64,000 nucleotides of DNA. It comes from an uncultured Schlesneria sp. (lineage in GTDB: Bacteria > Planctomycetota > Planctomycetia > Planctomycetales > Planctomycetaceae). The position numbers and the translations under genes were made by a program. Each line of letters begins with the position of its first letter. The first letter of the stretch is position 1. Under the pieces are notes generated by a model. It was given only the letters and a program-made list of their open reading frames with translations. It was not told the origin of the DNA and made no database searches. The stretch is taken from NCBI GenBank assembly GCA_903834925.1, contig CAILLA010000011.1:1-64000 (forward strand). The letters are read 5' to 3'. Positions 54,835-62,156 of the stretch are shown here, piece after piece.

Positions 54835-56541
54835 ATGGAGGCAGCAATGGATCGACGTTTGATCAAATTCGTGTTCGTTACCATCTTCACTTGTTGCGCC
54901 TGCTCAATAATTGTCAAAGGGATCAATCGCATCTTCGCTCCCTATACGTCGGTCTCGCCGGGACAACAAAGCGATCACGCCACATCCGATGCTCAGTCGG
55001 TCGAAAAAGACTCAGCTGAATCGAACCCCTCAAACGATACGCCGGAGACAACAGCCAAACACGGCTTGCGACTCGGAACCATCGCGACATTGAAGCGAGT
55101 TGTATCCAGAACGTTGACGACCGACGAGAAGGCGGAGATCAGGCGGATGATTCGTTCGCTCGCTTCGATTAACGATGATCAAGAAAATTGGACGTATTTC
55201 TTGCAAAACAGATCGTTTCGCCCGTTGGACCAAACCTGTGAATCCGAATCGGTGGTCTCTTCCAGCCGCTACGCCCGATCTTCTCTCGAATTTAAAAGGC
55301 TGATTGAGCTCGGACCAGACGCGCTACCGTTTCTATTAGAGTCACTCGATGACAATTCACCGACGGCATTTGTGATCAATAATCCGGGATTCTGCCAAAT
55401 GGCGCACGTCCACGGTGTTAGAGGTAACCCCGTCAAACTAAGTGAATGTGATCGTATCGAGAGTCGTCACCACGACGAGAAGACAGGCGACGAATCGACC
55501 AGGTCCCACGTAATCACGATCGGCGACATTTGTTTCGTGATCATTGGTCAAATTGTTGGACGAGATTACCGAATCATGAATAATGTTCCACAATGTTATA
55601 TTGAAATTGCCAGCCCGACCACGTCTGAGCGAATCCGTCGACAAGTGCGCGAAATCTGGTCTAGCGATCATCCCTCGCAATCGTTGCTCGACTCGTTGCA
55701 ACTCGATCTTGCGACGGAAATCTCGCATTCCGAAAAAGATTATCAGGGGAAATCATCGTGGCAATGTGCCGCCGCCGAGCGTCTGTTGTATTATTTTCCT
55801 CAAGAATCGGCTGGATTTGTTGCAGATCGACTGCGCAAATTTGACGTCGACCGCGAGTGTACGGCTCGTTCTTCGGGAGCATCTTTCGTCGAAGCAAGTG
55901 CCTTTTCAGATCATCCTCAGATCAAGACTTTATTGCGGCAAATGTTCGAACGAGCCACCAATCCCCATTTCATTGTCGCTTCAATGAAGTCCGTCAGCCG
56001 CAACGATCACGAATTCATGGTCCAACGGATGAAACGTCTGATCGAAGATCAGACGCGCGGAAACGCCGATCCTAAAGGCCACTGCTACAAGCTGCTGGTC
56101 GGGTTATGTCAATATGCCGAACCGGAAGCCAAGGAGGTGTTCCGGCAATACTTGGGTGACCGAACTGTCCAACATTGTCGACTCGCCTGTCTGGCATTAC
56201 GAAAAGTCCAAAGTGAATTGGCCAAAGAGATTGAATGGACCAAAGAGTTGATCACGCCACTGCTCGACGATCGCCGAGAAGCCCCCTGGGATAGCGATCC
56301 ACAGTCCTACGCAGGTCGAGGGAGTGAGCCGATGCGAATCTGTGATGAGGCGGCAGAAACTATCGCGAGTGGAGATAAGAGACATCGGTTCAATACGCTA
56401 GACACGACATCCGCGCGGGACGCCCGCATCGCGGACATCAAATCCCTAATCAAGAATCCCTGCTTCGACATCGGTAATCCACGATCAGGGAATCGGAAAA
56501 CGCGAATTTACGGAACCTCTCACATAACCACGGACGACTGA
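54835..56541 (+). CDS. Membrane-anchored hypothetical protein, HEAT-like
   Basis: AAGGAG is seven bases before ATG 54835. The 568-residue product has one N-terminal membrane helix (FVFVTIFTCCACSIIVKGI), a polar Ser/Thr/Asp-rich linker (~40-85), then a helical body with repeat-like units (LPFLLESLDDNSPTAFV; KTLLRQMFERATNPHFIVASMKSV; EAKEVFRQYLGDRTVQHCRLACLALRKV shown by its first block). The units resemble HEAT repeats in spacing. No catalytic motif is seen. It is probably anchored with the body in the periplasm. I do not recognise a family. Confidence 0.8.
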   Translation: MEAAMDRRLIKFVFVTIFTCCACSIIVKGINRIFAPYTSVSPGQQSDHATSDAQSVEKDSAESNPSNDTPETTAKHGLRLGTIATLKRVVSRTLTTDEKAEIRRMIRSLASINDDQENWTYFLQNRSFRPLDQTCESESVVSSSRYARSSLEFKRLIELGPDALPFLLESLDDNSPTAFVINNPGFCQMAHVHGVRGNPVKLSECDRIESRHHDEKTGDESTRSHVITIGDICFVIIGQIVGRDYRIMNNVPQCYIEIASPTTSERIRRQVREIWSSDHPSQSLLDSLQLDLATEISHSEKDYQGKSSWQCAAAERLLYYFPQESAGFVADRLRKFDVDRECTARSSGASFVEASAFSDHPQIKTLLRQMFERATNPHFIVASMKSVSRNDHEFMVQRMKRLIEDQTRGNADPKGHCYKLLVGLCQYAEPEAKEVFRQYLGDRTVQHCRLACLALRKVQSELAKEIEWTKELITPLLDDRREAPWDSDPQSYAGRGSEPMRICDEAAETIASGDKRHRFNTLDTTSARDARIADIKSLIKNPCFDIGNPRSGNRKTRIYGTSHITTDD

Positions 56542-56722
56542 TTCGCATTCAATAATTTCCATTTTCTCTGCGTCTGCGTCCCCGAATCAAGAGGAAACGG
56601 GGATAAGTCCCAAGCCAAATTGGAAAGCAAAACGGAACTATTGGGGAGGGAATTCGGTATCTGGTTTCCAAATGTGCTCCCACCTGGACGAGCCAGTGTG
56701 GAAAGCAAAGCAACCTCTTCGT

Positions 56723-57904
56723 TCATCGCGATAACGATGGTGTCTGATACAGGATTTTTTTGCCGACCCGGATTTCGGCGTCGACGACGTAGGGCTGAAT
56801 CCCTGCGAGGTCCGGTTCGATGCCCAGGCCAGGAGCATCTGGGGCCCGAATCTGACCATTTTCGTCGGGGACGATATGGTTCTTCGTCATGGCAACGGCC
56901 AGTGATTTCAATTCGGTCGGGAATTCGCAGATCACATCTGCTTCCAATCCGGCAAACGGTTGAAGTGATGCTGACAACGCCAGGTTCGATGTAAACGTAT
57001 GGTTGACGTAAGTGACATTTTTCGTGGTGGCGTAATCGGCGACATCCTTAGCGATCGTGATCCCTCCGATCCGACCTGCGTCGATCTGCACATACTTCAG
57101 TCCGGCGCGGTCGATCATGTGTTTTGCCATATGAAAGTTATGGCATCCTTCTCCACCCGCCAGACCCACCGTTCCGCTTTCTGCCGACAGCGAGTGGTAC
57201 TCGTCAAGCGCACTTGACACGAATGGTTCTTCGAGCCAAGTCGCGCGGACTTCTTTCAATGCCCGCAGTCGTGCGCGGGCGGCAGCGACGTCCGTGTTCC
57301 ATACCGTCCCGGCGTCGATCAGCAGAATCCCATCACTTCCCAACCCTTCTCGGGCGGCGTGAAGATGAGCTTCGTCGGTGGCAACACTCCCCAACCCGAA
57401 CGGCCCCCAGCCGAACTTCGCTGCTCGGAATCCCTTCGATTGAATCCCCCTGGCCTTCTGCAATGTGGCTTCGGGAGTATCACCGAACAGCACCGATGCA
57501 TACGGCGTCTTGGCAAAGGACTGAGAATATCCCAGAAGTTTCCAGACGGGTTCGCCGGCCCGACGACCAAGCAAGTCCCAGAGGGCGATATCGATGCCCG
57601 AGAGGGTGTGATCCGCTTGCAGCAGGTCAAGGCTGTTTGCCCGGACGAGATTTCCGATCCGACGGATATCATCGACGTTATCGATTGTCTGTCCCAGCAC
57701 CGAGGCTTGCACCGGTTTGCACGCACTGTGCGACATCGGACACACCAGGCTGGCAATGGAGACCAGAGGAGCTGCCTCGCACTCACCCCAGCCAACGTGG
57801 TCACCGGCGCAGACTCGAACCAGCAGGGCATCCTGGCTTCCATCACCGATGTCGAGAATCTCGGGCATCGCCAGATAGACAAAGTCGATGGAATCAATTC
57901 TCAT
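56723..57904 (-). CDS. Enolase-superfamily enzyme (mandelate racemase/muconate lactonizing type) 1
   Basis: ATG 57904 (MRIDSIDFVYLAMPEI) gives 393 residues. The barrel has the metal-ligand series Asp (ILLIDAGTVW), Glu (TWLEEPF) and Glu (GLAGGEGCHN), and a single Lys in FRAAKFGWG in place of the KxK pair. YVNHTFTSNLALS provides the likely catalytic His. These enzymes abstract a proton alpha to a carboxylate, with Mg2+, to racemise or dehydrate sugar acids. The substrate is unknown. It is divergent from a second family member at 58067 with a shared 162-base control region. Confidence 0.9.
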   Translation of the reverse strand: MRIDSIDFVYLAMPEILDIGDGSQDALLVRVCAGDHVGWGECEAAPLVSIASLVCPMSHSACKPVQASVLGQTIDNVDDIRRIGNLVRANSLDLLQADHTLSGIDIALWDLLGRRAGEPVWKLLGYSQSFAKTPYASVLFGDTPEATLQKARGIQSKGFRAAKFGWGPFGLGSVATDEAHLHAAREGLGSDGILLIDAGTVWNTDVAAARARLRALKEVRATWLEEPFVSSALDEYHSLSAESGTVGLAGGEGCHNFHMAKHMIDRAGLKYVQIDAGRIGGITIAKDVADYATTKNVTYVNHTFTSNLALSASLQPFAGLEADVICEFPTELKSLAVAMTKNHIVPDENGQIRAPDAPGLGIEPDLAGIQPYVVDAEIRVGKKILYQTPSLSR

Positions 57905-57947
57905 AACGGGCACAATCCTATGGGCTGTCGTGGGTTTGGTCTTCATT

Positions 57948-57972
57948 CACAGCGTCTGCGTTTTTCGCTGTG
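57948..57972. promoter_or_regulatory. Inverted repeat between the two divergent enolase-type genes
   Basis: CACAGCG (57948-57954) and CGCTGTG (57966-57972) are perfect 7-bp arms with an 11-base spacer, inside the 162-base gap between divergent genes. A local regulator could bind here to control both; no regulator gene is in the cluster. Confidence 0.4.
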
Positions 57973-58066
57973 GACGAAAACCTTGGAGTGTCATTTTTCC
58001 TCGCCCAATTCTCAGCATTTACCGGATGACACGCAACCTAAGCGGTCATCCCGTCGGAGCAAGAGC

Positions 58067-59230
58067 ATGGTAATGATTACCCGACTGGAAACCTTTGTCA
58101 TTGGTGACGGTCCAGGGATCGATCCAGACAAAGGTGGCGTCGAGCCGATAGCCTGCATCCGCGTCCATACCGATGACGGCATTGTGGGACTTTCGGAAGT
58201 CTTTCGTGTTCCACCCGGTGTGGTGCAGGCCACCGTTGGCGACGTCAACACGCATTTTGGGCGTTTGCTTATCTGGCAAACTCTTACGCATCCCGAACGG
58301 CTGTGGCAGCACGTCTGGGACTCGCTGATTCACACCAATCGTCGAGGCTGGGAAATCATCATTCTTGGTGCTTTGGATGTCGCGATCTGGGACATTTACG
58401 GGCAAATGCTCAATCAACCGGTCTGGCAACTTCTGGGGGGAGTGCAGCGAGGTCCGTTTCAAACGCATCACGAATCACGGACTCATTCCGTCGTTCCCTA
58501 TTGCACGATCGTCTCCGACACCTGGGGCGGGGAAGCGATGTTCAGCCAGCAAATCAGCCGTGTAGAGCAATTGCTGGAGCGGGGTTATCGAGCATTCAAG
58601 GTCGAACCGATGATGTCGACGCCGAGCGATGTGGTGGAACTGGCTCGGCGAGCGCGAAAGTTGCTTGGACCAGTGCCGACGCTGATGGTCGACGTTGGTT
58701 ATCTGTTTAACGATCTCCCGACAGTCGCTCGCATCTGTCGTGAACTGGAAGAACTCGATATTTTCTTTTTCGAGACTCCCTTCCCCGTTGATACGCCAGG
58801 CCCGTATGCGCGTCTGTCCGAGTTGACATCAATTCCACTGGCAATGGGTGAGCACGGTGTGACTCGGTGGGAATTCCTGGAGATGATGGATCGCAGTCGA
58901 GTCTCGGTCATGCAACCGTATATGACGACTTGTGGCGGGTTAACGGAAGCCAAACGGATCGTTGATCTGGCTGTTCCGAGAGGAGCCCTTGTCTGCCCCG
59001 GCAACTGGTCGACTCAGATTCTCGGTGCGGCGTCGGTTCATCTGGCGGCGTACTCGCCCATCACACCCTACATTGAATTTGCAGCAGCCGAAGTTTTTGA
59101 TTCCCCGTTACGTCGTGAACTTCAGGAACTTGGGTTTCCCGCAATAAATGGCGAGATTATTTTCCCTGAGGCTGAGGGGATTGGTTATCATCTGCCTGAC
59201 GACGTGATTAAGAGGTATCGTTTGGATTAG
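58067..59230 (+). CDS. Enolase-superfamily enzyme (mandelate racemase type) 2
   Basis: ATG 58067 (MVMITRLETFVIGDG) has GGAG eight bases upstream; the long frame extending back to 57359 is an artefact of the opposite-strand gene. The 387-residue protein has RRGWEIIILGALDVAIWDI, Lys in AFKVEPMM, metal ligands in TLMVDVGYLF, FFFETPFPVD and MGEHGVTRWEF, and GNWSTQIL near the end. It is only distantly similar to the divergent neighbour, so it should act on a different substrate or step. The following MFS transporter and M24 gene on the same strand suggest a sugar-acid catabolic pathway. Confidence 0.9.
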   Translation: MVMITRLETFVIGDGPGIDPDKGGVEPIACIRVHTDDGIVGLSEVFRVPPGVVQATVGDVNTHFGRLLIWQTLTHPERLWQHVWDSLIHTNRRGWEIIILGALDVAIWDIYGQMLNQPVWQLLGGVQRGPFQTHHESRTHSVVPYCTIVSDTWGGEAMFSQQISRVEQLLERGYRAFKVEPMMSTPSDVVELARRARKLLGPVPTLMVDVGYLFNDLPTVARICRELEELDIFFFETPFPVDTPGPYARLSELTSIPLAMGEHGVTRWEFLEMMDRSRVSVMQPYMTTCGGLTEAKRIVDLAVPRGALVCPGNWSTQILGAASVHLAAYSPITPYIEFAAAEVFDSPLRRELQELGFPAINGEIIFPEAEGIGYHLPDDVIKRYRLD

Positions 59231-59261
59231 GGCTTGTTGAGACATATTATGCATTTTGTGC

Positions 59262-59291
59262 CACTGCTTGAACGTCTTCGGTCAAGCAGTG
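59262..59291. repeat. TTCG-loop hairpin repeat, copy 4
   Basis: CACTGCTTGA (59262-59271) and TCAAGCAGTG (59282-59291) form a perfect 10-bp stem with an ACGTCTTCGG loop. It is 31 bases past the stop of the enolase-type gene and ~55 bases before the third long inverted-repeat element. Confidence 0.72.
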
Positions 59292-59344
59292 CTCTTACGA
59301 TGGTAAAGGGCAATAGCAAAGACACTATGTCAGAGAAGACTTCG

Positions 59345-59545
59345 AAGAAGTTTCACCTCAAACCAAAGTAGCCATCATCGCTCCGCGTGATGAGCATCGT
59401 TCGAGAACCCGTCCTATTCCAATCCGCATATTTTTAGAATTAAAGGAAGACTTTGTTCAAATGTTAAAGCAACGATTGGATCGTTTTCGACAAATGCTCA
59501 TCACGCGGAGCGATGATGGCTACGTTGAGCAAACAATCCGAGCCA
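59345..59545. repeat. Long terminal-inverted-repeat element, copy 3
   Basis: Arms at 59368-59397 and 59494-59523 are a perfect 30-bp inverted repeat around a 96-base interior. The interior shares only short blocks with copies 1 and 2 (AATCCGCAT; GCAACG-TTG-ATCG), while the arms are nearly identical in all three. The remaining 59231-59601 gap holds no gene. Confidence 0.85.
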
Positions 59546-59601
59546 TAAAATTTGAATAAAGCGAATTGATTTCTGTTGCACTCACTTCCAAAGAGGCCTG
59601 C

Positions 59602-60876
59602 ATGAGCACAACGGTCAGCGAAACTTCCCTTTCGTCAGAAAATCGCTGGCGCATCGTTGCGTTACTGATGGCCTTCGCCGCCTTGGGTCACTTTAATCGC
59701 GTCGGTATTTCGGTGGCCGGGAGCGAGGTGTTCATCCCGAAGATTGGCCTGACAGAAACCAGGATGGGCTGGGTCTACACAGCATTTCTCATTGTCTATA
59801 CGCTGGGAATGTTACCCGGCGGGTGGCTGATTGACCGCATCGGTTCACCCCGAGCCTTGACGATTTACGGCCTGGCAATGGGCGCATTCGTTGTATTGAC
59901 TGGCACACTGGGTTGGCTGACAAGGAGTCCCGAAAGTCTGTGGATCGGTCTGTTAGTCATTCGCGGTTTTGCTGGCCTATGCAACGCGCCCCTACATCCC
60001 GCTGCGGCACATGTCGTTTCCGACTTGATGTCCGATCGCAGCCGTGCCACGGCCAATGGAATGGTGACGGCAGGAGCCGTCATTGGAGTTGCTTTCAGCT
60101 ACCCCGCATTCGGATGGTTGATGGATCGATTGAACTGGCCGCTGGCGTTCGTCGTCAGTGGATTCCTTTTGATCGGATACAGCCTGTTATGGCGTCGCAT
60201 TACATTGCCCATCACGAACGGCTCGGCCTGGAATGCTGTATCAACAACAGCCACGGAGGAAGATGGCGAAAGTGTGACGGCATGGGACGTCCTTTGGAAC
60301 CGCAATCTCTGGCTGTTGTCGCTCAGTTACGCGGCTTACGGCTATTTCCAGTACCTGTTCTTCTATTGGATGGATTACTACTTCAAGTCGGTGTTGCACG
60401 TGCCCGATGTCGAAGCGCGGTGGGCCTCGTTCTGGATTATGTTGGCCATGGGCGCAGGGATGGCCGTCGGTGGGATGAGTACCGATTTCGTCTGTCAGCG
60501 ATTGGGCACGGCTCGTGGGCGTCGCGCGATCGTCGTGTTTGGTATGGGATTCGGAGCGGTGTTTGGCCTCTTGGGCGTGAACGTGACTGGGCAAATCAAC
60601 GTCGCGATGTGCCTGGCGATTTCGATGGCATCGCTGGGAATGTGCGAAGGGGTCTTCTGGACCAGCGCCACCGACATCGGGGGCAAGTCACGCGGCTTTT
60701 CCGGTGCCTTCATGAACACGGGCGGCAACGTAGGCGGGTTGATTTCGCCTGTCCTGACTCCTGTGATGGCACAACAGTTGGGCTGGCCAGGTGCGATCAC
60801 AGTCGCTTGTGTGATCGCGGCTTTGGGCGGTGCCGTCTGGTTCGCAATTCAGTTACCCGAACGAACAACGTCGTGA
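59602..60876 (+). CDS. MFS transporter, anion:cation symporter (sugar-acid) type
   Basis: ATG 59602 (GAGG upstream) gives 424 residues with about 12 membrane segments. The early motif GHFNRVGISVAGSEVFIPKIGL and MLPGGWLIDRIGSPRAL resemble the ACS family (D-galactonate/glucarate/hexuronate transporters). The central loop (TTATEEDGESVTAWDVLWNRNLW) and FMNTGGNVGGLISPVLTP are also typical. It likely imports an organic or sugar acid with protons for the enolase-type enzymes beside it. The next gene begins 42 bases after its stop. Confidence 0.93.
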   Translation: MSTTVSETSLSSENRWRIVALLMAFAALGHFNRVGISVAGSEVFIPKIGLTETRMGWVYTAFLIVYTLGMLPGGWLIDRIGSPRALTIYGLAMGAFVVLTGTLGWLTRSPESLWIGLLVIRGFAGLCNAPLHPAAAHVVSDLMSDRSRATANGMVTAGAVIGVAFSYPAFGWLMDRLNWPLAFVVSGFLLIGYSLLWRRITLPITNGSAWNAVSTTATEEDGESVTAWDVLWNRNLWLLSLSYAAYGYFQYLFFYWMDYYFKSVLHVPDVEARWASFWIMLAMGAGMAVGGMSTDFVCQRLGTARGRRAIVVFGMGFGAVFGLLGVNVTGQINVAMCLAISMASLGMCEGVFWTSATDIGGKSRGFSGAFMNTGGNVGGLISPVLTPVMAQQLGWPGAITVACVIAALGGAVWFAIQLPERTTS

Positions 60877-60918
60877 ATGATTTTTCATGGGGAAAACAGG
60901 AGCAAGTAGAAAAGACTT

Positions 60919-62082
60919 ATGTCGAAGCATGACTTTACTACCGACGAATTTTACGCGCGACGACAGAGGGCGCAAGAGGCGATCGGCGCGGCGGGACTGG
61001 ATTGGTTTGTCGTATTTCATCCGGTGTCAATCCGGTGGCTAACCGGTTCGGATGCCAAGAGTTACCAGGAGTTCCAGTGTCTTCTGATTTCAGCCCGACC
61101 AGGCCCGATCGTGGTTCTCACACGTGATGGTGAACTCAATGAGTTTCGTGACGACGCGCTGGTCGATGAACTCCATACATTTGGCGGTGGTGAACCGGAA
61201 GACCCGATTGAAGCATTCGCAGTTCTCTCAAAAGCGTTTGGACTTCACGAGGGGCGAATCGGGATGGAAGTGCCCGCGTTCTATCTCCACCCGCATCATT
61301 ACGTGAGGATTCGACAGCTTTTTGGTGAGGGACTGGTTGCGGAACTGACCAATCTCATTCTCGATTTGACACTCGTGAAGTCGACGCAGGAAATTCAATT
61401 CATTCGCGAAGCGGCACGAATCGCAGATCTTGCCATGGCGAGATTTGTTCGCTCTCTTGCCATTGGTCGCAGCGAATTGGAGCTGGCCGGTGAAGTCTAT
61501 CATGAGCTGCTGACCTCAGGTAGCGGTCTTGCCGCCAGTCCCATCAATCTCGTCTCAGGCGATCGATCCTGTTTCAGTCATGGTGCCCCGACCAGCCGCC
61601 GATTGCAGCGAGGTGACTTTGGCAACATCGAATACGGGGCCACGTTTCGCCGGTATACCGCAACAATCGGGCGACAGTTTTGTATCGGTCCCCCCTCGGC
61701 AAGAATGGTCGACATCGATAACGTTGTGAGGCAAGCTTCTGATGCCTGTCTGGCGAACGTTCGTTCGGGGGTTTCGGCGCTGGTGCCGCACGAGGCTGCC
61801 AAACGGGTCATCAGCGACGCCGGACTTAACCACGGACGAGTACATCTCTCGGGATACGGGCTTGCGCCCGGTTCACCCCCCTCTTGGGCAGAACCACTTT
61901 ACCTGTTCGGCGGAAGTTCGACGGTGCTTCAAGCCGGAATGGTGATTACAATCGAGCCCCCGGTGTTCCTCGGCGAGGAACGACTCGGTGCCCGACTGAT
62001 CGACAATGTCCTGGTGACCACAACCGGTTATGAATTGCTCACGCAGTTTCCGCGTGATCTGATCGTGATGGAGTCCTATTGA
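60919..62082 (+). CDS. Creatinase-like M24 family protein with degenerate metal site
   Basis: The 387-residue protein has the creatinase N-terminal domain (~1-135) and the pita-bread M24 domain. The conserved His is kept in CFSHGAP. The usual metal ligands are mostly changed: IEYGATFRRYTATIGR has Glu and Thr where two Asp are expected, GYGLAPGSPPSWAEP replaces the GHGIG His block, and LIDNVLV has Asp for the final Glu. VITIEPPVF keeps one Glu. The GYG...PPSWxE signature recalls metal-independent relatives such as creatinase and ectoine hydrolase rather than Xaa-Pro aminopeptidase. It probably hydrolyses a C-N bond in a small molecule. It is co-oriented with the transporter. Confidence 0.88.
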   Translation: MSKHDFTTDEFYARRQRAQEAIGAAGLDWFVVFHPVSIRWLTGSDAKSYQEFQCLLISARPGPIVVLTRDGELNEFRDDALVDELHTFGGGEPEDPIEAFAVLSKAFGLHEGRIGMEVPAFYLHPHHYVRIRQLFGEGLVAELTNLILDLTLVKSTQEIQFIREAARIADLAMARFVRSLAIGRSELELAGEVYHELLTSGSGLAASPINLVSGDRSCFSHGAPTSRRLQRGDFGNIEYGATFRRYTATIGRQFCIGPPSARMVDIDNVVRQASDACLANVRSGVSALVPHEAAKRVISDAGLNHGRVHLSGYGLAPGSPPSWAEPLYLFGGSSTVLQAGMVITIEPPVFLGEERLGARLIDNVLVTTTGYELLTQFPRDLIVMESY

Positions 62083-62156
62083 GGCAAGGCGTCGAACGCG
62101 GAAACCCAGCGGTAAGTCAGCAACCTGGAGAACTAACGGATGGAGATTATCAGTCC

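Noticed and set aside
57359-58066. N-terminal extension of the second enolase-type protein
   Set aside because: It overlaps the opposite-strand enolase-type gene; GGAG before ATG 58067 and family length support the later start.
24788-59545. CRISPR array from repeated segments
   Set aside because: The repeats are three distant inverted-repeat elements, not direct repeats with regular spacers, and no cas gene is present.
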